From Planctomycetota bacterium (GTDB taxonomy: Bacteria > Planctomycetota > SZUA-567 > H5-PLA8): 64,000 bases of DNA. A program made the translations under genes and the position numbers. Positions 43,654 to 51,812 of this stretch are shown here, piece after piece. The number at the start of each line of letters is the position of its first letter. Position 1 is the first letter of the stretch. The DNA lies in assembly GCA_027493525.1 (NCBI GenBank), contig JAOSKN010000003.1:868001-932000 (forward strand), read 5' to 3'. Below the pieces are notes generated by a model, which worked only from the letters and a program-made list of their open reading frames with translations, was not told the origin of the DNA and searched no databases.

Positions 43654-45126
43654 TCAGGCTTCTACGGGCTTGGACCGCGCCCGCGGCAGCGTGACCGTGA
43701 AGGCGGCCCCCCGCCCTTCCTCGCTGCGGACCTCCAGCGACCCGCCGTGGAGCCGCACCAACTCCTGGGTGATGGCCAGCCCGAGCCCCGTCCCTTCCGC
43801 GCGCGTCTTCTGCTTCCGGGCCAGGCCCGAATACTTGTCGAAGAGATTGGGGAGCAGCGCCGCCGGGATGCCCGGGCCGTGGTCCGTGACGCACAGGCGG
43901 GCCGACTCGCCGTCGCCGCGCAGCTCGACTTCCACCAGGCCCGGAGCCGAGTACTTGATCGCGTTGGAGACGAGGTTATTGGAGATGCGCAGGACCTTCA
44001 GCGGGTCGGCTTCGACTCTCAATTCGCCTTCCGGCGCGCGCAGTTCGAGCTTCACCTGCTTCGCGGCGGCGAGCTGTTGGTGAGAGGCGATCGACTCGCG
44101 GACCTTCTCGGTGAGGTCGAAGGTCTCCACGTTCAGATCTTCCCGCCCGGCCTCGATGCGGCTCAGGTCCAGCAGGTCGTCGATCAGCTCGATCATCTGG
44201 CGGGCCTTCTTCAGGTTCTCCGCGTTGATCTCCGTCTGTTTGCCGTTCAGCTCGCCCAGGCGCTGCGCGGCCAGGACCTTGCAACCGGCGAAGATGCTGT
44301 TGAGGGGGCTGCGCAGGTCGTGGCTGCAGATGGCCAGGAACTCGTCCTTGCGCCGGTTGTACTCTTCCAGGAGCCGGTTGCGCTCCGCCAACTGGGAAGT
44401 GAATTCCGCGATCTGCTCCTGCTGCCGCTCCATGATGCGGTCGGCCTTACGGACCAGGAACCAGAGGGCGAGGAAGATCACGCTGGCGCTCAGGCCCGCC
44501 AAAACCAGCAGCCGCGGGAGGAGCAGGCGCGTCTTGGGCAGCACGATCTCGAGGCTGCGGTGCAGGTGGGCGACCGCCGTGACGCGCCCCTCGCCGTCGC
44601 GCACGGGCACGTAGGTGTCGATGGTGCTGCCTTCTTCGCTGATCAGGACCAGGGGGCCCGGGTAGCGGGAGTGCCAAGTCAAGCTGGGCTCCCCCTTCAA
44701 CGCGCGGTCGAAGGCTTTGGGCGCGTGTTCGGCTCGGGGCCGGCCCTCGGCGGCGAAGGCGAAGTGTTCGCGCCCCGAGGCGTTCAGCAGCGCGAATTCC
44801 AGGATGCCGAAGTTCTCCAGCTTGGCGCGGACGATGCCGTCCAGCTTGGCGTCCACGGGCTGCCCCCAGCGCTCGGGACCGTAGCCCTCGTAGGCCATGC
44901 GGTCGAGGAGATCCTCGACCAGGCTGTCGGCTTCTTCGCGCTCGATCTCGAGAAAGACGTCGTAGACGACGCGCCCGGCGAGGAGGCTGGCGGCCAGCAA
45001 CGTGGCCGCGATGACCAGCAAGCTGGCGCCGGTGAAATAGCGCAGCAGGTTGAAACGGGGCAGGCGCCGCAGCCGCGCGGCGGTGGAGGAAGGGTCGCTC
45101 GGCGCTTCCGGCTCTGCCGTGGTCAT
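43654..45126 (-). CDS. Sensor histidine kinase (orphan)
   Basis: A 490-residue membrane kinase. Membrane helix 1 is at about 31-52 (FTGASLLVIAATLLAASLLAG) and helix 2 near 205-225 (LLVLAGLSASVIFLALWFLV), with a periplasmic sensor between. HisKA follows after a coiled segment: EFLAICSHDLRSPLNSIFAG (phospho-His), then the ATPase boxes ISNNLVSNAIKYS (N), VTDHGPGIP (G1) and GTGLGLAI (G2). It would sense an extracytoplasmic signal and phosphorylate a response regulator. No regulator gene is adjacent, so it is an orphan. Upstream the glutamate dehydrogenase gene ends 7 bp away, both on the - strand. Confidence 0.9.
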   Translation of the reverse strand: MTTAEPEAPSDPSSTAARLRRLPRFNLLRYFTGASLLVIAATLLAASLLAGRVVYDVFLEIEREEADSLVEDLLDRMAYEGYGPERWGQPVDAKLDGIVRAKLENFGILEFALLNASGREHFAFAAEGRPRAEHAPKAFDRALKGEPSLTWHSRYPGPLVLISEEGSTIDTYVPVRDGEGRVTAVAHLHRSLEIVLPKTRLLLPRLLVLAGLSASVIFLALWFLVRKADRIMERQQEQIAEFTSQLAERNRLLEEYNRRKDEFLAICSHDLRSPLNSIFAGCKVLAAQRLGELNGKQTEINAENLKKARQMIELIDDLLDLSRIEAGREDLNVETFDLTEKVRESIASHQQLAAAKQVKLELRAPEGELRVEADPLKVLRISNNLVSNAIKYSAPGLVEVELRGDGESARLCVTDHGPGIPAALLPNLFDKYSGLARKQKTRAEGTGLGLAITQELVRLHGGSLEVRSEEGRGAAFTVTLPRARSKPVEA

Positions 45127-45133
45127 GGCGCCA

Positions 45134-46528
45134 TCAGGGGAAGAGCCCCAGGCTCTTGGCGGCTTCGGCCACGCGGCTGACGGCGATCATCATGGCCGCC
45201 GTGCGCATGGGGACCCGCTCGCGCCGCGAAAGCGCCCAGGTGGCGTTGAAGGCCTTGTTCATGACCTTGTGCAGGCGCGTATTGATCTCATCCAGCTCCC
45301 AGAAATAATACTGGATGCCCTGCACCCACTCGAAGTAACTCACCGTCACGCCGCCGGCGTTCGCCAGGATGTCCGGCACGACGGTGATGTTGCGCTCCAT
45401 CAGGATCTGGTCGGCCTCGTTCGTGGTCGGGCCGTTGGCGGCTTCCACGATCACCTTCGCGCGGATGTTCTTGGCGTTGCGCTCGGTGATGACGCCGCCG
45501 ATCGCCGCGGGGATCAGGATGTCGCAGTCGAGTTCGAGCAGCTCTTCGTTGGAGACGTTTTGCGTGCCCGGGTAACCCTGCACGCTATCCTTCGGCCCAA
45601 GCTGCGCGAACAGCCGGAACGGATCGATCCCGTCGGGCGCGCTGATCCCGCCGTTGACGTCGCTGATCCCGACGATCTTGGCGCCCATCTCGTGGAGCGC
45701 CTTGGCGGCGTTGGAGCCGACGTTGCCCGAACCCTGGATCGCCACGCGCAGGTCCTTTACGTTCAGGCCCTTCTCCTGCGCGATGGCCGCCACGACGTAG
45801 CTCACGCCGCGCCCGGTCGCCTCGATGCGCCCCAGGCTCCCGCCCAGCGAAACCGGCTTGCCGGTCACGATCTGCGGGACCGCGTGGCCCGTCGTCATGC
45901 TGTAGGTGTCGTACATCCAGGCCATCACCTGCGCGTTGGTGCCCATGTCCGGCGCGGGGATGTCCTTGTCCGGGCCGATGATGATCATGATCTCGGAGGT
46001 AAAGCGCCGCGTCAGCGCCTCCAATTCGTGCTCGGACATGGTCCGCGGATCGCAGACCACGCCGCCCTTCGCTCCGCCGTAGGGGATGTTCATCAGCGCG
46101 CACTTCCAGGTCATCAGCATGGCCAGGGCCTTCACCTCGTCCATGCTCACTTCCGGGTGATAGCGCAAGCCGCCCTTGGCCGGGCCGCGGTACTGGTTGT
46201 GGTGCACGCGATAGCCGTTGAAAACCTCGATGCGCCCGTCGTCCATGCGCACGGGCACGGAGACTTCCAGCGTGCGCTTGCAGTGACGCAGCATCACGTG
46301 CGTGTCTTGATCGAGTTTAATGCGCGAGGCGGTGTCTTCGAGTTGCCGGAGCGACTGCTCCCACATGTCGTGCCGGCGCTTGGCGGGCTCTTCGGGAGGC
46401 TTGGCGGGCGGCGATTCCTTCAGGCGGGGCGTGATACGGTCCTTGGCTTTGGCGCGTTCGGTCGCGGGATCTTCCACGGCCACCCGCTGCCCATTGTCGC
46501 CGACGCGGCTGGTGACTTTTTTCGCCAT
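45134..46528 (-). CDS. gdhA: Glutamate dehydrogenase (Glu/Leu/Phe/Val family)
   Basis: A 464-residue enzyme interconverting glutamate and 2-oxoglutarate with ammonia. It shows VHHNQYRGPAKGGLRYHPEV (substrate site), MTWKCALMNIPYGGAKGGVVCDP (catalytic Lys region), DIPAPDMGTNAQVMAWMYDTY, and the Rossmann AIQGSGNVGSNAAKALHEMGAK. VEAANGPTTNEAD and NAGGVTVSYFEWVQ also match. The first about 50 residues form a charged extension not usual in the family. ATG 46528 has GGAGGG upstream. Hexameric NAD-linked enzymes of this class are typically catabolic. The gene precedes the histidine kinase by 7 bp. Confidence 0.92.
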   Translation of the reverse strand: MAKKVTSRVGDNGQRVAVEDPATERAKAKDRITPRLKESPPAKPPEEPAKRRHDMWEQSLRQLEDTASRIKLDQDTHVMLRHCKRTLEVSVPVRMDDGRIEVFNGYRVHHNQYRGPAKGGLRYHPEVSMDEVKALAMLMTWKCALMNIPYGGAKGGVVCDPRTMSEHELEALTRRFTSEIMIIIGPDKDIPAPDMGTNAQVMAWMYDTYSMTTGHAVPQIVTGKPVSLGGSLGRIEATGRGVSYVVAAIAQEKGLNVKDLRVAIQGSGNVGSNAAKALHEMGAKIVGISDVNGGISAPDGIDPFRLFAQLGPKDSVQGYPGTQNVSNEELLELDCDILIPAAIGGVITERNAKNIRAKVIVEAANGPTTNEADQILMERNITVVPDILANAGGVTVSYFEWVQGIQYYFWELDEINTRLHKVMNKAFNATWALSRRERVPMRTAAMMIAVSRVAEAAKSLGLFP

Positions 46529-46606
46529 GAGTTGCCCTCCCGGCTCACCCGTCCATGAGGTTACTCGCACCGGCGCCTGTGACGCAAGGCCTGGAATCGG
46601 AAGCCC

Positions 46607-46780
46607 TTACGGGACCGGTTTCGTCCAGTTGCCGACGCGGCTCCAACGCTTTTCGATCTTGCCGTCCAGGCCGTCTGCGACAAGGGTTAGAAGGCCAACG
46701 CCGGGCGGCGCCTTCCATTCCAAGTCTCCCGATTTAAGCCGGATCGCGGCAAACCTACGACAGCGACGGCGGGTGTTCAT
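46607..46780 (-). CDS. Possible 57-residue protein overlapping tsaE
   Basis: A frame of 57 codons starts at ATG 46780 inside the end of tsaE and reads LKSGDLEWKAPPGVGLLTLV, then ADGLDGKIEKRWSRVGNWTK. The content looks protein-like (a beta-rich C-terminal tail), but there is no ribosome site. It may be a fragment of a longer protein or a chance frame. Low confidence. Confidence 0.25.
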   Translation of the reverse strand: MNTRRRCRRFAAIRLKSGDLEWKAPPGVGLLTLVADGLDGKIEKRWSRVGNWTKPVP

Positions 46781-47335
46781 CGGGCAGGCGCGGCGGCTCC
46801 TCGAGGCCCATGAAGACGCGCAACTGCCGCCGGGAACCGACTCGCGAGGCCATGGCGTCGACGATCCTCCCCGCGCGCACTCCCGTAGCGAGCACGTGCA
46901 CCAGCCGCGCGTCGCCTCCGCGGTGTTCGATCTCCACGTACAACCGGTCCTCCGGAAGCAGTTCCGCGACCCGCTCCGGCCATTCGATGCAGACGACGCC
47001 CCGCGCGTCGTCCAGGCACTCCCCAACCCCGAGGCCTCGAACTCCCCCGCCCCGCCCTCGATCCGGTACGCGTCGATGTGGTACAACGTCGCCAGGCCGC
47101 CCCGATGGACGTGCTGCAGGACGTAGGTGGGGCTTGAGACCTCGGCCTCGCCGGGCGCCAGCAGCCCCTGGGCGAGCCCGCGCACGAAAACCGTCTTGCC
47201 CGCTCCCAGGTCGCCCTTCAGCGTGACCGCGAAGCCCAGGGGCGCGAGTTCGCCGCAGCACCGCCCCAGCGCCTCGGTCTCCGCGGAGCCGTGCGTCTCG
47301 ATCACGAAGCCGGCGCGCCATTCCGCTTCGTTCAA
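46755..47335 (-). CDS. tsaE: TsaE, tRNA threonylcarbamoyladenosine ATPase (frameshifted)
   Basis: The joined product has about 193 residues. The N-terminal part contains TLKGDLGAGKTVFVRGLAQG (P-loop) and EVSSPTYVLQHVHRGGLATLYHIDAYRIEG, including the SPT(Y/F) motif diagnostic of TsaE. The frame breaks in SGLGSAWTTRG. One missing G in the GGGG near 47021-47030 gives VGECLDDARGVVCIEWPERV (family WPE motif) and the C-terminal DRLYVEIEHRGGDARLVHVL. TsaE is the ATPase that drives the TsaBD complex to make t6A on ANN-decoding tRNAs, generally essential. TTG 47335 overlaps the thiL stop (TTGA). The broken frame argues for a sequencing indel. Confidence 0.85.
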
Positions 47336-48297
47336 GGCGTGGAATTCCCTTCGCGCGCGGTCCGATGCTCGTACCCCACGTCCGGCAGCGGCTCCAGCGC
47401 GCCGCCCGCCCGCAGGATCCTGCGCCCCGCGGCGGCCTCCACGAACCGGCCGATCCGGCGCAACGGGACGTTCCCGTCCCATGCCCTAGTCACGCGCTCG
47501 GCCGCCTCCGGCGCCACGGCCAACAGCAGTTCGAAATCCTCCCCGTCGCCGAGCACATGCTCCAGCACGGAGCGCCCGTCGCGGCCGGAAGCCTCACGCG
47601 CGGCCGGCGCGATCGGAAGCGCGGCTTCGTCCAGTTCCACGCCGACGCCGCTCTCCTCGCAGAGATGTCCCGCGTCGCGCGCAAGCCCGTCGGTGAGGTC
47701 GATGCAGGCATGGACGCTCGAGCCGGCCAACGCGCGCAGCTTCGCGGCCTCCTCCAAACGTGGAACGAAATCCAGGTGCTTCCCGCCCCGGCTCCCACCC
47801 AACTCGCCCGTAACCACCAACAGGTCCCCCGGCCGCGCGCCGCTCCGCAGCCACGCCGAGGCGCCTACGGGCGCGGCCCCAAGGAGGCTCACGCAGACCG
47901 TCGCCGTAGCCGGGCTGGACGTAAGGTCGCCTCCGGCCAGCGCAAAGCGGAAGCGTTCGCAGCAGGCTCGAATTCCCTCGTACAACTCCAGCGCGAAGGC
48001 GTCGCCGAGCCCCTCGCGCAGGTTCACGGCCGCCAGCGCCGCGACGGGCTCGCACCCCGCCGCGGCCATATCGCTGCACGCCTTGGCCATGGCCTTCCAG
48101 CCGATCCGGCGTGGCGTGGCGGCTTCGGGTCCGCTGAGGAGAAAGTGAGTGCCTTCGACGACCTGGTCGATCTTGTAGGCCAGTTCCCGGCCAGGCGGCC
48201 AGGCCAGGATGGCGCAATCATGCCCTGGGCCAACTTTCAGCCAGGGATGATCGGGAGGATGCTGCCGAAAGCGGCGAATCAGGCCCAGCTCGCCCAT
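47332..48297 (-). CDS. thiL: Thiamine-monophosphate kinase
   Basis: A 321-residue PurM-fold kinase making thiamine diphosphate from the monophosphate. Markers: GELGLIRRFRQHP at the N-terminus, GPGHDCAIL (metal-binding region), KIDQVVEGTHFLL, GWKAMAKACSDMAAAGCEPVAAL, ALAGGDLTSSP and LDLTDGLARDAG-type (CIDLTDGLARDAGHL) with GDGEDFELLLAV. It is of normal length. Its stop overlaps the TTG of tsaE, suggesting coupled translation. The gene starts with ATG 48297 and is divergent from the large secreted protein gene at 48506. No TPP riboswitch was recognised upstream. Confidence 0.92.
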   Translation of the reverse strand: MGELGLIRRFRQHPPDHPWLKVGPGHDCAILAWPPGRELAYKIDQVVEGTHFLLSGPEAATPRRIGWKAMAKACSDMAAAGCEPVAALAAVNLREGLGDAFALELYEGIRACCERFRFALAGGDLTSSPATATVCVSLLGAAPVGASAWLRSGARPGDLLVVTGELGGSRGGKHLDFVPRLEEAAKLRALAGSSVHACIDLTDGLARDAGHLCEESGVGVELDEAALPIAPAAREASGRDGRSVLEHVLGDGEDFELLLAVAPEAAERVTRAWDGNVPLRRIGRFVEAAAGRRILRAGGALEPLPDVGYEHRTAREGNSTP

Positions 48298-48505
48298 TTC
48301 CCCATCCTAGGACGGCGGCTCTCGTTCTACAACCGTGGCTTGGATTTGTGTGCGACTCAGAGGGGACTGGCGCGTCCTATGGAATACTGAGATGCGGCCC
48401 CGGGATGCGAGTCAACCTGGAAGTCCCCCGTTGCTCAGGTGCGCTAAAACCCGTACAATAACCGAATTGGATTACGACCCGGCTGAACTGATGAGGAGCG
48501 AGGTC

Positions 48506-50503
48506 ATGCCGTCGAGCCGTTGGGTTCTACTAGCCGCTCTGGCCGCCGTCCCTGCGGGCTGGGCGCAGACCGTCGTCACCCCGCCCAATCCCATCCAACC
48601 GCAGGACGGCGAGAAGCCTCCGATCCAGCAGCTCTTCGAGCGGGGCCAGGATGGCCGTCCGCTGCAGGTGGACGCGGCCCATGCGGCGATCTGCACGGTC
48701 TGCAGCCAGCCGCTCTACAAGCACACGGATCCCAACTTCGAATGCGTGCCGGTGGACAAGAACGTGCAGTCCATCGAATGGGTCTCGGTGGCCTCGCCTT
48801 TCGTGGGCCGGAGCTTCATGACGGCCAAGCCCGGTAACGTGAACTTCAAGGACGGTTTCGACTACGACTTCTGCCGGCACAGCGTCGGGCGCGCGGCGGT
48901 GCACGCTTCCGTGTGGATGGACCCCGAGAGCGGCTACGCGGCGCCGATGCAATGGTTTGGGAAGGAACCCGACGGCAGCCCGCTAGGCGCGCAGACCCTG
49001 GCCTTCGTCCAGCAGAACCTGATGGGGTCCACGCGCAACCAGTTGATGCAGATCCTGGGCCTCAGCGGCAAGGACGGCGGGGAACTCTCCGAGCGGATGA
49101 AGCAGTTCAACGACTACGTGAAATCCACCGAGATCCCCGACTGGATCAAGTACGAGAACGCGCTGAAGATCATGGAACAGTCCGCGATCAAGGCCCCGCA
49201 CTACCTGATGGGCCGGCTGGAACTGGAAGCGGCGCACGCCAACCGCCGGCACCTGTACAGCGAGATCGGCGTGCCCGGGCTGGACCCGCAGAGCCTGATC
49301 ACGCTGAGCAAGTCGATCCGGCGCATGGCCACTTACATCCTCGCCGAATCCCTCGAGATCCGGCGCGAGCTGCGCCGCGAGAAGTTCCTCGACCCCTTCG
49401 ATCCCACCACCGATCCGGAGATCCTCGCGCCGGCGGCCAAGCGCATCCTGGATCGCGGCGAACGGGTCGTGCACGAGGTCGAATCGAAGGATCCCGAGCG
49501 CGCCGGCGATGTCGCGCGCTTCAACGTCGCCGACATCTTCGTCCTGAACCTGCGCTACGCCGGATACCTGGACCGCCTCGGGGACCTGCTGGGCGCGCAG
49601 AAGGCCCTCGACGAAGCCAAAAAGGTCATCCCCCAGTCGCTCGGCGGCGGCGGCGAGGTGCCCGACGAGGTCAAGCAGCGGAAGCTCCAGGAACTCCAGA
49701 TGCTGCGCGACATCGCCGACGACCGGCGCCTGGCGCTGGTCCGCGAACGGGACCACCTCTACAAGGCCGCCGACCACCTGATGCAGTCGCTCTTCTTCGG
49801 CAAGGAACCCGAGTCGCTCAACGACGCGGGGCGCACGGCCTACCTGATCGGCGAGTCGCTCCGCCGGGACGGCCGCGAACCCGAACACGCCGCGCTCTGG
49901 CTCAAGGCCGCCCGCGCCCTGCTCGCCAGCGACGCCGTCTCGGGGAAGATCAAGGCCGCCAACCGCGAAGGGCTCCTGACCTGGATCGAGAACAGCCTGA
50001 AGACCCTGGAACCCGCCGCGAAGGACAAGGCGCTGGAGCCGAACGTCGAGCGCGCCGTGAAGACGGTCCTGGAGCGCGTCGGGCTGAGCATGGAGCAGTT
50101 GGCCTCCGGCGCGCCGCCGCGCGCCAACCCGGACCAGCCCGCCGGCGTCGCGCCGCCTGTCCCCGAAGTTACCGACACGCCCGAGCCCCAGCCGGTCGTC
50201 CCGCCCAAGGCCGGGCTCACGAGAAAGGCGCTCTTCGAAGCCTACTACCCTGCTTTCAAGGCCTACATCGAGAAGCACAAGGAGAACCCGAAGACGCTGG
50301 GCGAGCTGGTGAGCGAAGGCTTCCTCAAACCGGAACAGGCCCTGCTCGACGCCAAGGGCAACCTGCAGTGCCCGGCCAGCGGCGCCAAGCTGCTCTACAT
50401 GCGCGGCGCGAAGCTGGGCGAAGGCAAGATGCCCATCCTCTACCCGCTCAACAGCGACCCCGACAAGACGAAGCTGTGGGCGGACGGCCGGATCGGGGAG
50501 TAA
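48506..50503 (+). CDS. Large secreted protein with Cys motif and helical repeats
   Basis: A 665-residue protein with a signal peptide (MPSSRWVLLAALAAVPAGWAQ). The region after it holds a CxxC pair (HAAICTVCSQPLY) and further Cys at about 77 and 120 (FECVPV, YDFCRHS). It reads like the DUF2225 family of Cys-rich, TPR-bearing proteins, but I am not certain. From about 210 the sequence is helical with many Arg/Leu/Glu (KSIRRMATYILAESLEIRREL, QRKLQELQMLRDIADDRRLAL), and the C-terminus carries a Pro-rich linker and a small domain (LFEAYYPAFKAYIEKH, GNLQCPASGAKLLYM). ATG 48506 follows AGGAG at 8 bases. It is exported. Function is unknown. Confidence 0.6.
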   Translation: MPSSRWVLLAALAAVPAGWAQTVVTPPNPIQPQDGEKPPIQQLFERGQDGRPLQVDAAHAAICTVCSQPLYKHTDPNFECVPVDKNVQSIEWVSVASPFVGRSFMTAKPGNVNFKDGFDYDFCRHSVGRAAVHASVWMDPESGYAAPMQWFGKEPDGSPLGAQTLAFVQQNLMGSTRNQLMQILGLSGKDGGELSERMKQFNDYVKSTEIPDWIKYENALKIMEQSAIKAPHYLMGRLELEAAHANRRHLYSEIGVPGLDPQSLITLSKSIRRMATYILAESLEIRRELRREKFLDPFDPTTDPEILAPAAKRILDRGERVVHEVESKDPERAGDVARFNVADIFVLNLRYAGYLDRLGDLLGAQKALDEAKKVIPQSLGGGGEVPDEVKQRKLQELQMLRDIADDRRLALVRERDHLYKAADHLMQSLFFGKEPESLNDAGRTAYLIGESLRRDGREPEHAALWLKAARALLASDAVSGKIKAANREGLLTWIENSLKTLEPAAKDKALEPNVERAVKTVLERVGLSMEQLASGAPPRANPDQPAGVAPPVPEVTDTPEPQPVVPPKAGLTRKALFEAYYPAFKAYIEKHKENPKTLGELVSEGFLKPEQALLDAKGNLQCPASGAKLLYMRGAKLGEGKMPILYPLNSDPDKTKLWADGRIGE

Positions 50504-50526
50504 AGTCGATCAAGAAAGGGCGCCGT

Positions 50527-51062
50527 ATGCACAAGCTTAAAATCCGTTGGACGTTTATTCTGCTTGGCACGAACAGCAGCGCGAAGCGGAGATCATCGCG
50601 ACCGTGCGCGTTCTGGCCAATACGGCCGCTGCAAAAGGTGAGATCAAGCTTCACTCCGGCATTCACGCCATCGGCGCCGATAGGCCCCTGCTCAAGATTG
50701 TGGACGGACCGTCGCGGAAGGACACCTCGCAGGCTTTGATTTTCGTCAAGATGCCGTTGAAAGAAGGAGCGGATGTGCCCAAGCTGACTGAAGAGCTTCA
50801 GTCCTTCGTCACGAATGCAAAACCAGAAGGAAGGACCCTGCTGTTTCCAGGAACGGTGGGCCTGAGCGTCCTCAATGCCGAAGCCAGCCGCTACGAACTC
50901 CTCGCGGCCATCGCGAAGGACCTGAAAAAAGTTGGCGAGATTTTCTCGGACGGCTTCCATTTCACGCTCGCAGGCCTGGACCAGCGAATCCAGGTACACC
51001 GCATCGGAGTCACCGAGGTCGAGTTGTATTTGAACTACCGCTTCTCGCTCTCGCCTAAATAA
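50527..51062 (+). CDS. Hypothetical protein (probable N-terminal frameshift)
   Basis: From 50547 a frame of 171 codons encodes WHEQQREAEIIATVRVLANT and continues to the end FSLSPK; it is a mixed alpha/beta protein (IFVKMPLKEGADVPKL, LLAAIAKDLKKVGEIFSDGFHF). Just upstream an ATG at 50527 with AAGAAAGG before it opens MHKLKIRWTFILL in another frame. One missing base near 50563 joins them into a protein of about 178 residues with a hydrophobic N-terminus. The family is not recognised. It follows the large secreted protein gene after 23 bp on the same strand, so it may be co-transcribed. Confidence 0.5.
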
Positions 51063-51102
51063 CCCGGCGCCGGTAGAAACACGCCAAGATTCAATGCCGC
51101 CA

Positions 51103-51435
51103 TCACGGAATTCCCAGCGTCTTCAGCAGGTTCTGGCAGAACCCCAGGCCCAGGATCTTCGCGCCCGCGTAAACCAGGATCAGGCCCAGGATCCCCAGCC
51201 CGATCACGGTCACGATCAGGTTCTTGATTCCGCCGAAGAGCCAGCCGAAGAGGCCCGAGGAGCGCTCGGGCTCGTAGCGTGCGTGGAACTTCTGGTAGTT
51301 CTCGCGGCAGGCCGAGCCGCAGAATTCCCCCTCGGCCTCCTGGTGGACACAATCGTCGCACAGGGGCTTGTGGCAGGTGAAGCAGCGGTGCGCAGCCTTC
51401 CGGTCGGTATGATTGATGCAATAGCTTGCGGCCAT
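51103..51435 (-). CDS. B-box zinc-finger membrane protein
   Basis: A 110-residue protein. The N-terminal half is a B-box-like zinc finger: YCINHTDRKAAHRCFTCHKP, LCDDCVHQEAEGEFCGSAC, with regularly spaced Cys and His. The C-terminal half has a membrane helix at about 72-95 (LIVTVIGLGILGLILVYAGA). It would hold the zinc finger on the cytoplasmic face of the inner membrane. Similar small proteins occur widely in bacteria, with unknown partners. ATG 51435 was chosen because the longer reading to 51471 has no ribosome site. Confidence 0.7.
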   Translation of the reverse strand: MAASYCINHTDRKAAHRCFTCHKPLCDDCVHQEAEGEFCGSACRENYQKFHARYEPERSSGLFGWLFGGIKNLIVTVIGLGILGLILVYAGAKILGLGFCQNLLKTLGIP

Positions 51436-51607
51436 GAGAGTAGTGTACTCGTGGCATTGCGCGCCCGCCACCCCTCACTCCCAGCGCCCCCTGGGAGAGA
51501 AGGGAGAACCAAGGTCGCCTGCGCTTGCGGCTGAGCCTGACTTGGGGATAATGATGGTTTCCCAGACCGAGCGATGGGACGCTCGCCCGACGGAGACCGG
51601 ATGGTCC

Positions 51608-51688
51608 ATGGCTTTCAAACCTCGCCGCCGACGCAAGATCGGAAGTAAGAAGCGCCGGGAGCGCCGCAACCGCCGTAAGAAGCGCTAA
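51608..51688 (+). CDS. 26-residue highly basic protein, AURKAIP1/COX24-like
   Basis: The peptide begins MAFKPRRRRKIGSKKRRERR and ends NRRKKR. It is almost all Arg and Lys, with a pattern close to the AURKAIP1/COX24 domain of very small basic, ribosome-associated proteins. It would bind rRNA. GGAG lies 12 bases before the ATG. The in-frame extension to 51434 has no such character. It lies alone 120 bp before argH. Confidence 0.5.
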   Translation: MAFKPRRRRKIGSKKRRERRNRRKKR

Positions 51689-51812
51689 GCTCCCGCCGCC
51701 GGGCGACCGTTCTTCATTTCAATCCGGATCGACGTGCCGCCGACGCGCTCGTGGCTCGGTCTGGCCGTGCACCGGTCCCGGCCCGGCGCACCCTCGTCCC
51801 TGGAGGCAAGCC

